DNA of 64,000 nt from positions 1 to 64,000 of the forward strand of contig JAEEJA010000057.1 in NCBI GenBank assembly GCA_016281605.1. The letters are read 5' to 3'. The position numbers were made by a program, and so were the translations under genes. This document shows positions 7,360 to 16,094 of this stretch, in pieces. The notes under the pieces are model-generated. The model was not told the origin of the DNA. It worked only from the letters and a program-made list of their open reading frames with translations, and did not search any database. The DNA is from Lachnospiraceae bacterium (GTDB taxonomy: Bacteria; Bacillota; Clostridia; Lachnospirales; Lachnospiraceae). Position 1 is the first letter of the stretch; each line of letters starts with the position of its first letter.

Positions 7360-7875
7360 ATTAGTAACAAAAATAATCTTGCGATTAACGAAAAAATTCG
7401 CGATAAGGAAGTACGACTCATAGGAGAAAAGGGAGAACAGTTAGGAATCATGTCAGCCAAGGAAGCATACAAGATTGCTAAGGATGCAGGACTTGACCTT
7501 GTTAAGATTTCACCTAATTCTGATCCACCTGTATGTAAGACCGTTGATTACGGTAAGTACCGTTATGAGTTATCCAGAAAAGAAAAAGAGGCGAGAAAAA
7601 AACAGAAGACTATGAGCATCAAGGAAATCAGATTTTCGCCAAATATTGATACTAATGATCTGAACACCAAGGCAAATCAGGCAAGGAAGTTCATTGAAAA
7701 AGGTGATAAGGTTAAGGTATCCTTACGCTTCAGAGGAAGGGAGCTTGCTCACGTAAATTACAGTAAGCAGATACTTGATTCCTTTTTCGAACAGCTTTCA
7801 GATATAGCAGTCATGGACAGACAACCCAAGATGGAGGGTCGTTCCATGGTTATGATTCTTGCTAAAAAGTCATAA
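7360..7875 (+). CDS. infC: translation initiation factor IF-3 (ATT start)
   Basis: IF-3 binds the 30S subunit, blocks premature 50S joining and checks start-codon pairing. The 171-aa product has both domains: N-terminal [18 protein letters not shown] and C-terminal [14 protein letters not shown] through [12 protein letters not shown]. No in-frame ATG fits the family start, but AAGGAGGTG (7344-7352) lies seven bases before an ATT codon at 7360, followed by [10 protein letters not shown]. An ATT start is the classical autoregulatory feature of infC, since IF-3 discriminates against it. rpmI follows 23 bases downstream. Confidence 0.95.
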   Translation: MSNKNNLAINEKIRDKEVRLIGEKGEQLGIMSAKEAYKIAKDAGLDLVKISPNSDPPVCKTVDYGKYRYELSRKEKEARKKQKTMSIKEIRFSPNIDTNDLNTKANQARKFIEKGDKVKVSLRFRGRELAHVNYSKQILDSFFEQLSDIAVMDRQPKMEGRSMVMILAKKS

Positions 7876-7898
7876 TTATTCAATGGAGGTTAAATGAA

Positions 7899-8102
7899 AT
7901 GGCAAAGCAGAAAATGAAAACAAAACGTTCAGCAGCTAAGCGTTTTAAGGTAACAGGTACAGGTAAGCTTGTAAAGATGAAGGCATACAAGAGCCACATC
8001 CTTACTAAGAAGAGTGCAAAGAGAAAGAGAAATCTTCGTAAGGCTACAGTAATTGATGAGTCAAATGAGAAGCCAATGAAGAGACTGTTACCATATTCAT
8101 AA
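7899..8102 (+). CDS. rpmI: 50S ribosomal protein L35
   Basis: This 67-aa very basic protein starts [17 protein letters not shown] and contains [17 protein letters not shown], the L35 signature. GGAGG lies about 13 bases upstream of ATG 7899. It is the middle gene of the infC-rpmI-rplT operon and would share control by the leader upstream of infC. The length is normal for L35. Confidence 0.96.
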   Translation: MAKQKMKTKRSAAKRFKVTGTGKLVKMKAYKSHILTKKSAKRKRNLRKATVIDESNEKPMKRLLPYS

Positions 8103-8136
8103 TTTATTGAGTTTATATATCTAGGAGGAAAAACAG

Positions 8137-8493
8137 ATGGCACGTATTAAAGGCGGTATGAACGCTAGAAGAAAACATAATAAAGTATTAAAGCTTGCAA
8201 AGGGTTACAGAGGAGCAAGATCTAAGCAGTACAGAGTTGCTAAGCAGTCAGTTATGAGAGCTCTTAACTCATCATTTGCAGGTAGAAAGCAGAAGAAGAG
8301 AGAACTCAGAAGACTTTGGATTGCTCGTATCAATGCAGCAGCAAGATTAAACGGACTTTCATACAGCAAATTTATGTATGGTCTTAAGGTTGCAGACATT
8401 ACTCTTAACAGAAAGATGTTAGCCGAGATGGCAGTAAGTGATCCGGAAGGATTTGCTTCACTTGTTGAAACAGCAAAGAGTAAGATTGCATAA
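8137..8493 (+). CDS. rplT: 50S ribosomal protein L20
   Basis: The 118-aa basic protein starts [20 protein letters not shown], the L20 N-terminal helix, and contains [10 protein letters not shown]20 is an early 23S rRNA assembly protein and, in Bacillus and E. coli, represses its own operon by binding the leader or operator mRNA. AGGAGG lies before ATG 8137. It is the last gene of the infC operon, with a terminator directly after it. Confidence 0.97.
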   Translation: MARIKGGMNARRKHNKVLKLAKGYRGARSKQYRVAKQSVMRALNSSFAGRKQKKRELRRLWIARINAAARLNGLSYSKFMYGLKVADITLNRKMLAEMAVSDPEGFASLVETAKSKIA

Positions 8494-8506
8494 TGAAGCA
8501 TTTTCG

Positions 8507-8554
8507 ATGCCCCTTTTGCCACTTATAAATATAGTGGAAAAAGGGGCGTCTTTT
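8507..8554 (+). terminator. intrinsic terminator of the infC operon
   Basis: GCCCCTTTTGCCACT (8509-8523) pairs with AGTGGAAAAAGGGGC (8533-8547) with one mismatch, followed by GTCTTTTA. The terminator separates rplT from valS. Confidence 0.85.
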
Positions 8555-8591
8555 ACAAACAGACATTGCTTAGGATAGGAGGCAGGGCAAG

Positions 8592-11243
8592 GTGAGTCAA
8601 GCTAAAGAATTGGAAAAAACCTATAATCCGAAAAATATTGAGCAAAAAACATATGAAAGGTGGATGGAAAAGAAATATTTCCATGCTGAGGTAAATAGAG
8701 ATAAAAAGCCATTTACCATAGTTATGCCACCTCCTAATATCACAGGACAGCTTCATATGGGACACGCTCTTGATAATACACTACAAGACATTCTTATAAG
8801 ATTTAAAAGAATGCGTGGTTATGAGACTCTCTGGCTTCCGGGTACCGATCACGCTTCCATAGCTACAGAGGCAAAGATTGTTGAGGCTATGAGAGAAGAG
8901 GGTATCACTAAAGAAGAGATAGGAAGAGATAAGTTTTTAGAGCGTGCGTGGGATTGGAAAAAGACCTACGGAGGCAGGATAGTTGAACAGTTAAAAAAGA
9001 TTGGTTCTTCCTGCGATTGGGACAGAGAGCGTTTTACTATGGATGAGGGCTGCTCAAAGGCAGTCAAGAAGGTATTCGTTAATTATTATAACGAAGGCCT
9101 TATATACAGAGGTGAGAGGATTATAAACTGGTGTCCTCATTGCCTTACTTCAATATCTGATGCAGAGGTTGAGTACGAGAATCAGGAAGGCTCATTTTGG
9201 CATCTAAGATATAAAACCAAAGACGGAAGCGGATATTTAGATCTTGCCACCACAAGACCTGAAACTCTTCTTGGCGATACAGCTGTAGCTGTTAATCCAA
9301 AGGATGAGCGTTATAAGGATATGGTTGGAAAGACTCTCATACTTCCACTTGTAAACAGAGAAATACCGGTTGTTGCAGATGATTATGTAGATATGGAATT
9401 TGGAACCGGTGTAGTTAAGATTACTCCTGCACATGATCCTAACGATTTTGAAGTAGGACTTCGACATAATCTCCCTATAATCAATGTTCTTACCGAGGAT
9501 GCTAAGATTACTGAAGATTATCCTAGGTATGCAGGTATGGACAGATACGAAGCTCGTAAGGCTATAGTTAAGGACCTTGAAGAGTGTGGTGCTCTTCTTA
9601 AGATCGAGCCACATGAGCACAACGTAGGAACCTGTTACAGATGTGGAACCACCGTTGAACCAAGAGTTTCAAAGCAGTGGTTTGTAAATATGGAACCCCT
9701 TGCAGGTCCTGCTATAGAGGCAGTTAAGAAGGGCGAAACAAAGTTCGTTCCACAGCATTTTGATAAGACATATTATCATTGGCTTGAGAATATACGTGAC
9801 TGGTGTATATCCAGACAGCTTTGGTGGGGACACAGAATTCCGGCATTCTACTGTGATGAATGTGGCGAGATGGTTGTAACTGAGGACGATAGTGCAGTTT
9901 GTCCTAAGTGTGGAAAACCTATGAGACAGGATCCGGATACTCTCGATACATGGTTCTCATCAGCACTTTGGCCTTTCTCAACTCTTGGATGGCCTGAAAA
10001 TACTGAAGAGATGGATTACTTCTATCCAACAGACGTACTTGTTACAGGTTATGATATCATACTTTTCTGGGTTATAAGAATGATGTTCTCAGGTATTAAG
10101 CATACTGAGCACGCACCATTTAATACTGTCCTGATTCATGGACTCGTTCGTGATTCTCAGGGAAGAAAGATGAGTAAATCCCTGGGTAACGGTATAGACC
10201 CACTCGAGATAATCGATCAGTACGGAGCTGATGCCCTAAGACTTACTCTCGTTACAGGTAATGCTCCGGGTAATGATATGCGCTTCTACAACGAAAGAGT
10301 TGAAGCAAACAGAAACTTTGCAAACAAAGTGTGGAATGCATCCAGATTTATAATGATGCACTTAGGTGACGGAGTTATCGTAAAGCCTGAAGACAAGTTC
10401 TTTACAAGTGCAGATCGCTGGATCATATCTCGTTGTAACACAGTGGCTTTCGAAGTTACTGAAAATATGGAGAAATTCGAGCTCGGTGTTGCTGTTTCAA
10501 AGATTTATGATTTTATATGGTCAGAGTTCTGCGATTGGTATATAGAGATTGTTAAGCCAAGATTATTCAATAAGGAAAGCGATCCGGATGGTGCTATGGC
10601 TGCATTCTGGACATTAAAGACCGTACTTATCGATGCTCTTAAGCTTTTACATCCTTACATGCCATTTATCACAGAGGAAATCTTTACCACTATTCAGTCA
10701 GAAGAGGAATCTATCATGATTTCTACATGGCCGGAGTACAGTGAACAGAAGGCTTGTTCTGAAGCAGAGAGCGCATTTGCCAATGTTTTAGAGCTTGTAA
10801 GGACCATAAGAAATGTCCGCAAGGAAATGAACGTTCCTATGTCAAGAAAAGCTAATGTGTACATAATTTCGGACAAGGAAGAGGTTATCAAAGCATTTGA
10901 AGAAAATAAGGGTGCATACATTCACCTGATAGGCGCTTCGGAAGTTATCGTATCTTCCGATAAGGCAAATGTACCGGAGAATTCAGTTTCATCCGTTATA
11001 TCCGGTGCGACTGTTTACATGCCTCTTAACGACCTTGTGGATGCTGATAAGGAGATTAGCAGACTTACGAAAGAAAAGGAAAGATTAGAGCGCGAGCTTG
11101 CAAGAGTAAACGGTATGCTTTCCAATGAAAAATTCATGTCCAAGGCTCCTGAGAGTAAGGTTAACGAAGAGAAAGAAAAACTTGCTAAGTACACAGACAT
11201 GATGGAAAAAGTTCTCGAGGAATTGTCACATTTTCAAAAATAA
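8592..11243 (+). CDS. valS: valyl-tRNA synthetase
   Basis: This 883-aa class I synthetase charges tRNA-Val. It uses a GTG start at 8592, with AGGAGG (8577-8582) nine bases upstream. The HIGH-type motif is HMGH (residues 55-58, after PPPNITGQL) and the KMSKS motif is at residues 526-530. The editing (CP1) domain carries TTRPETLLGDTAV, two CxxC pairs form a zinc-ribbon-like insert (CDECG...CPKCG), and the C-terminus is the ValS-specific coiled coil beginning near LVDADKEISRL. Only 37 bases lie between the preceding terminator and the start, so there is no room for a T-box leader, which many Clostridia valS genes have. Confidence 0.97.
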   Translation: MSQAKELEKTYNPKNIEQKTYERWMEKKYFHAEVNRDKKPFTIVMPPPNITGQLHMGHALDNTLQDILIRFKRMRGYETLWLPGTDHASIATEAKIVEAMREEGITKEEIGRDKFLERAWDWKKTYGGRIVEQLKKIGSSCDWDRERFTMDEGCSKAVKKVFVNYYNEGLIYRGERIINWCPHCLTSISDAEVEYENQEGSFWHLRYKTKDGSGYLDLATTRPETLLGDTAVAVNPKDERYKDMVGKTLILPLVNREIPVVADDYVDMEFGTGVVKITPAHDPNDFEVGLRHNLPIINVLTEDAKITEDYPRYAGMDRYEARKAIVKDLEECGALLKIEPHEHNVGTCYRCGTTVEPRVSKQWFVNMEPLAGPAIEAVKKGETKFVPQHFDKTYYHWLENIRDWCISRQLWWGHRIPAFYCDECGEMVVTEDDSAVCPKCGKPMRQDPDTLDTWFSSALWPFSTLGWPENTEEMDYFYPTDVLVTGYDIILFWVIRMMFSGIKHTEHAPFNTVLIHGLVRDSQGRKMSKSLGNGIDPLEIIDQYGADALRLTLVTGNAPGNDMRFYNERVEANRNFANKVWNASRFIMMHLGDGVIVKPEDKFFTSADRWIISRCNTVAFEVTENMEKFELGVAVSKIYDFIWSEFCDWYIEIVKPRLFNKESDPDGAMAAFWTLKTVLIDALKLLHPYMPFITEEIFTTIQSEEESIMISTWPEYSEQKACSEAESAFANVLELVRTIRNVRKEMNVPMSRKANVYIISDKEEVIKAFEENKGAYIHLIGASEVIVSSDKANVPENSVSSVISGATVYMPLNDLVDADKEISRLTKEKERLERELARVNGMLSNEKFMSKAPESKVNEEKEKLAKYTDMMEKVLEELSHFQK

Positions 11244-11261
11244 GAAAGATGAGAGGTACAT

Positions 11262-11414
11262 ATGAATTTTGAAGCGGAACTAAGCAAATTCAAACCCAGT
11301 CTTGATATAGTCGATACTGAAGATGTTATTTATGCTAATAAAACTGACGATGTAGTAGATGTACTAAAAGAGATACTTAACGATTCAAATAACAAAAAGA
11401 CTCGAAGAGATTAA
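11262..11414 (+). CDS. small acidic protein of unknown function (50 aa)
   Basis: An ATG at 11262 follows GAGAGG at 11251-11256, and the frame runs 50 codons to TAA at 11412-11414. The product starts MNFEAELSKFKPSL and is rich in Asp/Glu with a predicted helix (DDVVDVLKEILND) and a basic tail. It lies 18 bases after valS and 69 bases before the zinc-ribbon/TPR gene, with good ribosome spacing, so it is likely real. No family is recognised. Confidence 0.6.
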   Translation: MNFEAELSKFKPSLDIVDTEDVIYANKTDDVVDVLKEILNDSNNKKTRRD

Positions 11415-11483
11415 AGTGCGAATCCCGGTATTATATCAGTATCAGAGGAAGAATCGTACAACGTTCTCGGAATGGAGGAAGCT

Positions 11484-12938
11484 TTGATTTGTCCAAATTG
11501 CAAGAATGAGATATCATTTAAGGACGATGTATGTGAGCATTGCAATAAGGATCTCAATATAATAAAAAGACTGGTCTCATTGTCAAATATATATTATAAC
11601 GAGGGTCTTGAAAGAGCAAATGCAAGAAATCTGAGTGGAGCCTGCGAATCTCTGAATAAGAGCCTGAAATTCTATAAATATAATATTGATGCCAGAAATC
11701 TACTTGGACTTGTTTATTATGAAATGGGTGAGCCTTGCGCTGCATTTGCAGAGTGGGTTATAAGCAGCAATTATAAAGACGGAAGAAATATAGCCGCCAC
11801 CTATGTTGCTAACTTTCAATCGGATCCGACCAAGGTTGACAGCATGAGAAGAGCTATAAAGAAGTACAATTCATCATTGGAGTATGCTCTTAATGGTGAT
11901 TATGATCTTGCTACTATCCAGCTTAAAAAGTTGGTTGCGGAAAAGCCCAAATACATAAATGCGAATCTTTTGCTGGCATTACTTTACCTAAGAGAGAGAC
12001 GGAAGGACAGCAGAGTAAAGGCTTACAAGCTTGTAAGAAAAGTTCTTGAGATAGATAAAGCCAATACAAAGGCTCTTACCTACCTAAAGGAGCTTAGTGA
12101 TATAAGAGACAGAGCCAGAAACCGAAGCAGAGTGACAGAAGGACCAAAGCAGGAAGAAGAAACCACAAAGAAGAAGGGTATAGTCGAGGATGAAAGCGTA
12201 AAGGTTATAGTTCCTTATCAGGAAGAAAAACCTGCTATGCTCCCGGTTATACAGGTTCTTGGTGGACTGGTTGTCGGTATAGTAATTATGGCATTTCTTA
12301 TACAGCCCGCCATAGACAGATATAAAAACAAAAACAGTAATACAAGCTTTGTGTCCTATAGTGAGGATAAAGCAGCTGTAGACAGTGAAACAAACTCTCT
12401 TAAGGAAGAGAATATCGACCTTAAGGAAAAGGTTGAAGAGCTTGAAGATAAGCTTGCTGAATTACAGGGTGGAGATTCAACGGATATCGCTAACTATAAG
12501 ATGATTTTTGAAACGCTTATAGAAGCTAAGCAGCTTTATGATGAAGGCAATTACACAAAAGCTGCCAAGAAGCTTGTAAAGGTAGACACAAAGGTATTAG
12601 ACAGTAAAAAAGCAACCAAGCTTTACAAATCAATTAAGGATGATACCTATACTAAAGCATCCGAAAGCTATTGTCTCGATGGAATTGATGCCTACAACGG
12701 AGCAGGTGATTATGCAGCCGGACATGATTATGAGAAGGCTAAGGAATTACTCCAGAAGGCACTTGACTTCAATGAAGAGAATACAGATGCTATGTATTAT
12801 ATGGGTAGATGTTATCAGCTCACCGGCGATAATGAAACAGCTGTTGAGTATTATAACACAATTGTGGATGATTATCCCGATGCCAGACTTTACGCGGATG
12901 CAGCCAGCCGCCTAAGAGAGATGGGATATCAGATATAA
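11484..12938 (+). CDS. zinc-ribbon, TPR-repeat single-pass membrane protein
   Basis: A TTG at 11484 is chosen over ATG 11472 because GGAGG (11474-11478) sits just before it and nothing resembling a ribosome site precedes the ATG; the protein then starts directly with the zinc ribbon, ICPNC...CEHC. An N-terminal set of TPR-like helices follows, a charged linker, one membrane segment (about residues 255-278 of the longer form, VIQVLGGLVVGIVIMAFLI), a coiled coil (SLKEENIDLKEKVEELEDKL) and an outer TPR block ending in YPDARLYADAASRL. It resembles a scaffold that links cytoplasmic and outer faces. About 485 aa. Function unknown; rpmF follows after its own promoter. Confidence 0.8.
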   Translation: MICPNCKNEISFKDDVCEHCNKDLNIIKRLVSLSNIYYNEGLERANARNLSGACESLNKSLKFYKYNIDARNLLGLVYYEMGEPCAAFAEWVISSNYKDGRNIAATYVANFQSDPTKVDSMRRAIKKYNSSLEYALNGDYDLATIQLKKLVAEKPKYINANLLLALLYLRERRKDSRVKAYKLVRKVLEIDKANTKALTYLKELSDIRDRARNRSRVTEGPKQEEETTKKKGIVEDESVKVIVPYQEEKPAMLPVIQVLGGLVVGIVIMAFLIQPAIDRYKNKNSNTSFVSYSEDKAAVDSETNSLKEENIDLKEKVEELEDKLAELQGGDSTDIANYKMIFETLIEAKQLYDEGNYTKAAKKLVKVDTKVLDSKKATKLYKSIKDDTYTKASESYCLDGIDAYNGAGDYAAGHDYEKAKELLQKALDFNEENTDAMYYMGRCYQLTGDNETAVEYYNTIVDDYPDARLYADAASRLREMGYQI

Positions 12939-12949
12939 AGAAATATTTA

Positions 12950-12978
12950 TTGACAAAAGTTGTTTAGGCTGTTAAAAT
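12950..12978 (+). promoter_or_regulatory. rpmF promoter
   Basis: TTGACA (12950-12955), a 17-base spacer, TAAAAT (12973-12978). It starts 12 bases after the upstream stop codon and is nearly identical in layout to the promoter at 50898. Confidence 0.75.
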
Positions 12979-13067
12979 GGTAAAGCTGTTGCATTGACTT
13001 AAATGGATATGCGATAAGCTAAAGTAGTATGTTTTGATCAGTAATTTTTTACGGAGGTGTTTTAGAG

Positions 13068-13253
13068 ATGTCAATTTGTCCAAAGAATAAATCTTCAAAG
13101 GGAAGAAGAGATAGAAGAAGAGCAAACTGGAAGATGACTGCACCTGCACTTGTTAAGTGCAGCAACTGTGGAGAACTTATGGTTCCTCATCGTGTTTGCA
13201 AGGCTTGTGGTTCTTACAACAAGAAGGAAATCCTTTCACAGGCAGCAGAATAA
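13068..13253 (+). CDS. rpmF: 50S ribosomal protein L32 (zinc-binding form)
   Basis: This 61-aa ribosomal protein has the L32 core SSKGRRDRRRANWKM and four cysteines in CSNC and CKAC, the zinc-binding (C+) version. Its N-terminus MSICPKNK differs from the usual MAVPKRK and is a form seen in Lachnospiraceae-type genomes. GGAGGTG precedes ATG 13068, and a strong promoter is at 12950. In many Clostridia rpmF follows a YceD-like gene, absent here. Confidence 0.96.
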   Translation: MSICPKNKSSKGRRDRRRANWKMTAPALVKCSNCGELMVPHRVCKACGSYNKKEILSQAAE

Positions 13254-13303
13254 TATAATCCATGGATTACTATTATCACCTGTTAAGGCGAGGTGTTTGA
13301 TTT

Positions 13304-14089
13304 ATGGATGGAGATGAGATTCGCGAAAAGGCGCGAGAGCGTCTTAAGAAGAGAATCAAGCGCAGAAGCATTATAATTACAGTTTTGGCTTTTGTTATAG
13401 GATGTGGTGGATGCTTTTGCCTTATGTATTTAATAGGCAGTCATTCTCATGGCGGTACATTTTTCAAAGCTTTTAAAAGCGGCTTAAAGGACTTGACGGG
13501 TCAATATATGGAGCTTCGCATGAAGGAAGCCATATACGAAAAGGAAGTGCCCTACCTTATGCAGAGCGATAAGCGTTGGAGTGATTATAAGTTTGCCGGG
13601 GGAACTATGAAGGATAAGGGCTCAGCGCCCACTTGTGTTTCTATGGTGTCTCTCTTTATAACAAAAAACAGGCGTTATAATCCGAAAAAGGTTGCCAAGT
13701 ATATAATGGATAATCATTATTACAAGAAGAATGAAGGAGTTCTTAGTAAATTCTTAGATGATGGTTGTGAAAGATTTGCCATCAAGCCGGAAAAGCTTGA
13801 GGTTGATGAAGCTGCCATGGAAAAGGCATTGAATGATGGAAAGCCTATTATATGTAGTTTAAAACCCGGAAAGTTTTCTGATAATAAGCATTATATAGTC
13901 ATCAGGAGCTATAAGGGAGGGAAATTTTATATAAATGATCCTGCATCCTTGAGAAATACTAAGAAAAGCTGGACATTTGCCTCGATTTCGAGTGAAATTG
14001 AAGAGCAGTGGAGCTATGAATATTTAGATTTTGATGGATTGCATAACGAGTTATATGAGGGTGAATTTAGTGCCAATACCGGACAGTAA
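13304..14089 (+). CDS. membrane-anchored C39-like (papain-fold) protein with altered active site
   Basis: A 261-aa protein: a basic cytoplasmic start, one membrane segment (about residues 22-44), then an extracellular domain like peptidase C39_2. The family signature GCGPTS, whose Cys is the nucleophile, reads GSAPTC here: Ser at 107 replaces Cys, and a Cys appears at 111. The His (H196, in DNKHYIVI) and Asn-Asp (residues 211-212, YINDP) are kept. Without a standard nucleophile it may be inactive and bind peptides, or use Ser107 or Cys111. It starts 50 bases after rpmF and its end overlaps the convergent yprB-like gene by 39 bases. Confidence 0.78.
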   Translation: MDGDEIREKARERLKKRIKRRSIIITVLAFVIGCGGCFCLMYLIGSHSHGGTFFKAFKSGLKDLTGQYMELRMKEAIYEKEVPYLMQSDKRWSDYKFAGGTMKDKGSAPTCVSMVSLFITKNRRYNPKKVAKYIMDNHYYKKNEGVLSKFLDDGCERFAIKPEKLEVDEAAMEKALNDGKPIICSLKPGKFSDNKHYIVIRSYKGGKFYINDPASLRNTKKSWTFASISSEIEEQWSYEYLDFDGLHNELYEGEFSANTGQ

Positions 14090-15214
14090 GCAGAAGGTAT
14101 AGTAAAGCGCATCTGACTCAGACAGAGACCTTACTTCGATGTAAAGCTTTTTTGAGGTATAATCACTCTTAAATAGTTTTAGTCTATTATCAAATCCAAT
14201 ATTTGTGGGGATATATATGGAATCATGAGGAATGAAGCAGTTCGTACGAACTGCTTTTTCTTTTAGTGCAGAGCCGATAAAGTGAGCCAGGCTCTTGTGG
14301 ATTATCCTATCTTCTTCAGGAAGATAATAGTAATCCTTATAATTTTTATAATAATAACGTAATGAAAGACTTAAGCAAGGTATAATAAGTGTGATTCGCT
14401 GTCCCTTTATATGTAATTTAAAGGGAGCGTTGGATGTGGCAGAATCCGCTTCATTCTCATTAATTTTATCATAATAGACAAAGGTATGCTCTTTGGGAAA
14501 ATGCATCTTAGAATACAAATTAATTTTCACAAAATCCTCAGTTTTTTCAAGTGAATCCAGTGAAAAATATTTAGAAAAATCTTCTTCTGTTTTTGGTTTA
14601 AAAAGGTGCACAAAAGACAGAAGACAGGTTAATAGTATCCCGCCTTCTACATCGCAAAAATTATGAAAAAAAAGAGACTCTTCGCTCTCGTATGAATTAT
14701 TCTCTAAGTACGATCTGTACACACTTATAAGCTCTTTTCCACTGTGATCTCCCTCTCGATAAAGTCCCAGAAGCTTCTCTAAGTCAGTTGCTTTTAAAGC
14801 AGATAATCCCATCGCTTTTTTTAATGGTCTCATGAGTCCGTATAAATCAAGACTATTTGAAAAAAGATTATTTACATGTGGTGAAATCTCTATATCATAG
14901 TCAGCAGCAATAGCTTTTATAAATGGAATATCAAAAGTTAAGCCGTTAAAGTGTAAAAGAAGGTCTCTATCATTAAGAAAATCAAGGAATGCTTTTATTA
15001 CTGATTCTTCTTCTGCTTCTTTTTCGCAGAACCACTGTTTTATAAAGTACGAATCTCCTTCAGGATATGAAACACCTATCATATATATGGATGAAGATTT
15101 AGCAGAAAGTCCTGTAGTTTCGATATCAAAAAATACAGGTTTTTTTGATAATTTATCCATAAATATATATTGAAATTTTTTATCTATATCCGTTGTTTTT
15201 GTAAGGGTTTTCAT
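14051..15214 (-). CDS. YprB-like DEDD-type ribonuclease H-like exonuclease
   Basis: The 387-aa protein begins with an RNase_H_2/DEDD exonuclease domain: FFDIETTG holds the DxE pair, LLLHFNGLTFDIPFI the second acidic region, and FHNFCDVEGG the last Asp. This layout is that of Bacillus YprB. The C-terminal 150 residues are unassigned. YprB-type proteins are 3'-5' exonuclease-like, substrate unknown. AAAGGA precedes the ATG (15214). It lies 112 bases downstream of coaE on the same strand, separated by a hairpin, and its 3' end overlaps the C39-like gene. Confidence 0.8.
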   Translation of the reverse strand: MKTLTKTTDIDKKFQYIFMDKLSKKPVFFDIETTGLSAKSSSIYMIGVSYPEGDSYFIKQWFCEKEAEEESVIKAFLDFLNDRDLLLHFNGLTFDIPFIKAIAADYDIEISPHVNNLFSNSLDLYGLMRPLKKAMGLSALKATDLEKLLGLYREGDHSGKELISVYRSYLENNSYESEESLFFHNFCDVEGGILLTCLLSFVHLFKPKTEEDFSKYFSLDSLEKTEDFVKINLYSKMHFPKEHTFVYYDKINENEADSATSNAPFKLHIKGQRITLIIPCLSLSLRYYYKNYKDYYYLPEEDRIIHKSLAHFIGSALKEKAVRTNCFIPHDSIYIPTNIGFDNRLKLFKSDYTSKKLYIEVRSLSESDALYYTFCLLSGIGTKFTLI

Positions 15215-15246
15215 GTAAGTGTCCTTTCAAAGAGTAAGTAATAACC

Positions 15247-15270
15247 GTTTATCCTCGCGGAGTGATAAAC
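15247..15270. repeat. hairpin between coaE and the yprB-like gene
   Basis: GTTTATC (15247-15253) and GATAAAC (15264-15270) pair perfectly, with a three-base inner extension CTC/GAG. No U-run follows on either strand, so it is not a classical terminator; it could be an mRNA processing or stability element. Confidence 0.5.
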
Positions 15271-15326
15271 TCAGTCAGAGATTTCGCCGATTTAGATAAT
15301 ATGCTTAATCATTTGATCATTTTGCT

Positions 15327-15917
15327 TCAGTTAGAATAGTACTCTACCGAAAAACTATGTAATTCCAGTATTTGGCCAACCTGGTAGATAGTTTCGTTTT
15401 CGGAATTACTGTTGTTAATAATCTTATCGCTCTTACTAAGATAATAATCATAAGACTTTTGATTGGCTAAAATAGCATCTATCTTCTCATCAGAATAATT
15501 ACGTGATTGTTTTAGGCGCTTACGCCTAACAGATTCATCTACATATATAAACCATGTTTCATCACAAAGCTTATCTGCACCTGACTCAAAAAGGATAGCA
15601 GATTCAACTATGATAATACCCTTGTTATCAGTATTTTCATCGATTACAGATTTGATATAAGCCATAACCACCGGATGAATTATAGCTTCTAAAAGTTTCT
15701 TTTTTTCCTCATTATGAAATATAATATCTGCAAGTTTTTCTCTATCTGCAGCGCCAAATGCATTTATTATCTTATCGTAGCATGCGCCCTTCGGACTAGA
15801 GACCTCTCTCCCGATGTCATCCGCCAGTAATAATATAGAATGCACATTTTTATGTATATATTCGGCTATAAAGCTTTTGCCGCTACCTACTTCACCTGTA
15901 ATACCAATAGTAAGCAT
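15327..15917 (-). CDS. coaE: dephospho-CoA kinase
   Basis: CoaE phosphorylates the 3' ribose hydroxyl of dephospho-CoA, the last step of CoA synthesis. The 196-aa protein has the P-loop GEVGSGKS (residues 8-15), the LLADDIGREV acceptor region (usually DAD), the LID segment with RRKRLKQS, and AIIHPVV. AAAGGA precedes its ATG at 15917. It is transcribed away from rfbC and towards the yprB-like gene. Length is normal. Confidence 0.92.
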   Translation of the reverse strand: MLTIGITGEVGSGKSFIAEYIHKNVHSILLLADDIGREVSSPKGACYDKIINAFGAADREKLADIIFHNEEKKKLLEAIIHPVVMAYIKSVIDENTDNKGIIIVESAILFESGADKLCDETWFIYVDESVRRKRLKQSRNYSDEKIDAILANQKSYDYYLSKSDKIINNSNSENETIYQVGQILELHSFSVEYYSN

Positions 15918-15961
15918 ATTACGTCCATCCTTTCAAGTAAAATGATATATATAACGCTCTT

Positions 15962-16048
15962 TAATCGTATCTTTAATACGATTATTATAGCATATTTCTT
16001 TTTATAATTAAAGATATATTTGCATATTTAGGACATAGGTGGTATTAT
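15962..16048 (+). promoter_or_regulatory. coaE/rfbC divergent control region with inverted repeat and rfbC promoter
   Basis: TAATCGTAT (15962-15970) and ATACGATTA (15976-15984) form a perfect 9-bp inverted repeat with a 5-base centre, which could be an operator. An rfbC promoter is read as TTGCAT (16020-16025), 17-base spacer, TATTAT (16043-16048). Confidence 0.55.
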
Positions 16049-16094
16049 ATACTTTGTTTTTTAGACCAAATAAAAGGCAAAGGAGATTGCTAAT

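Noticed and set aside
8555-8591. Possible T-box upstream of valS
   Set aside because: Only 37 bases separate the rplT terminator from the start; no T-box sequence is present.
15268-15287. AACTCAGTCAGAGA resembling the start of the tnpB-like 3' ends
   Set aside because: Similarity is limited to about 14 of 15 bases with no following hairpin or shared frame, so chance is likely.
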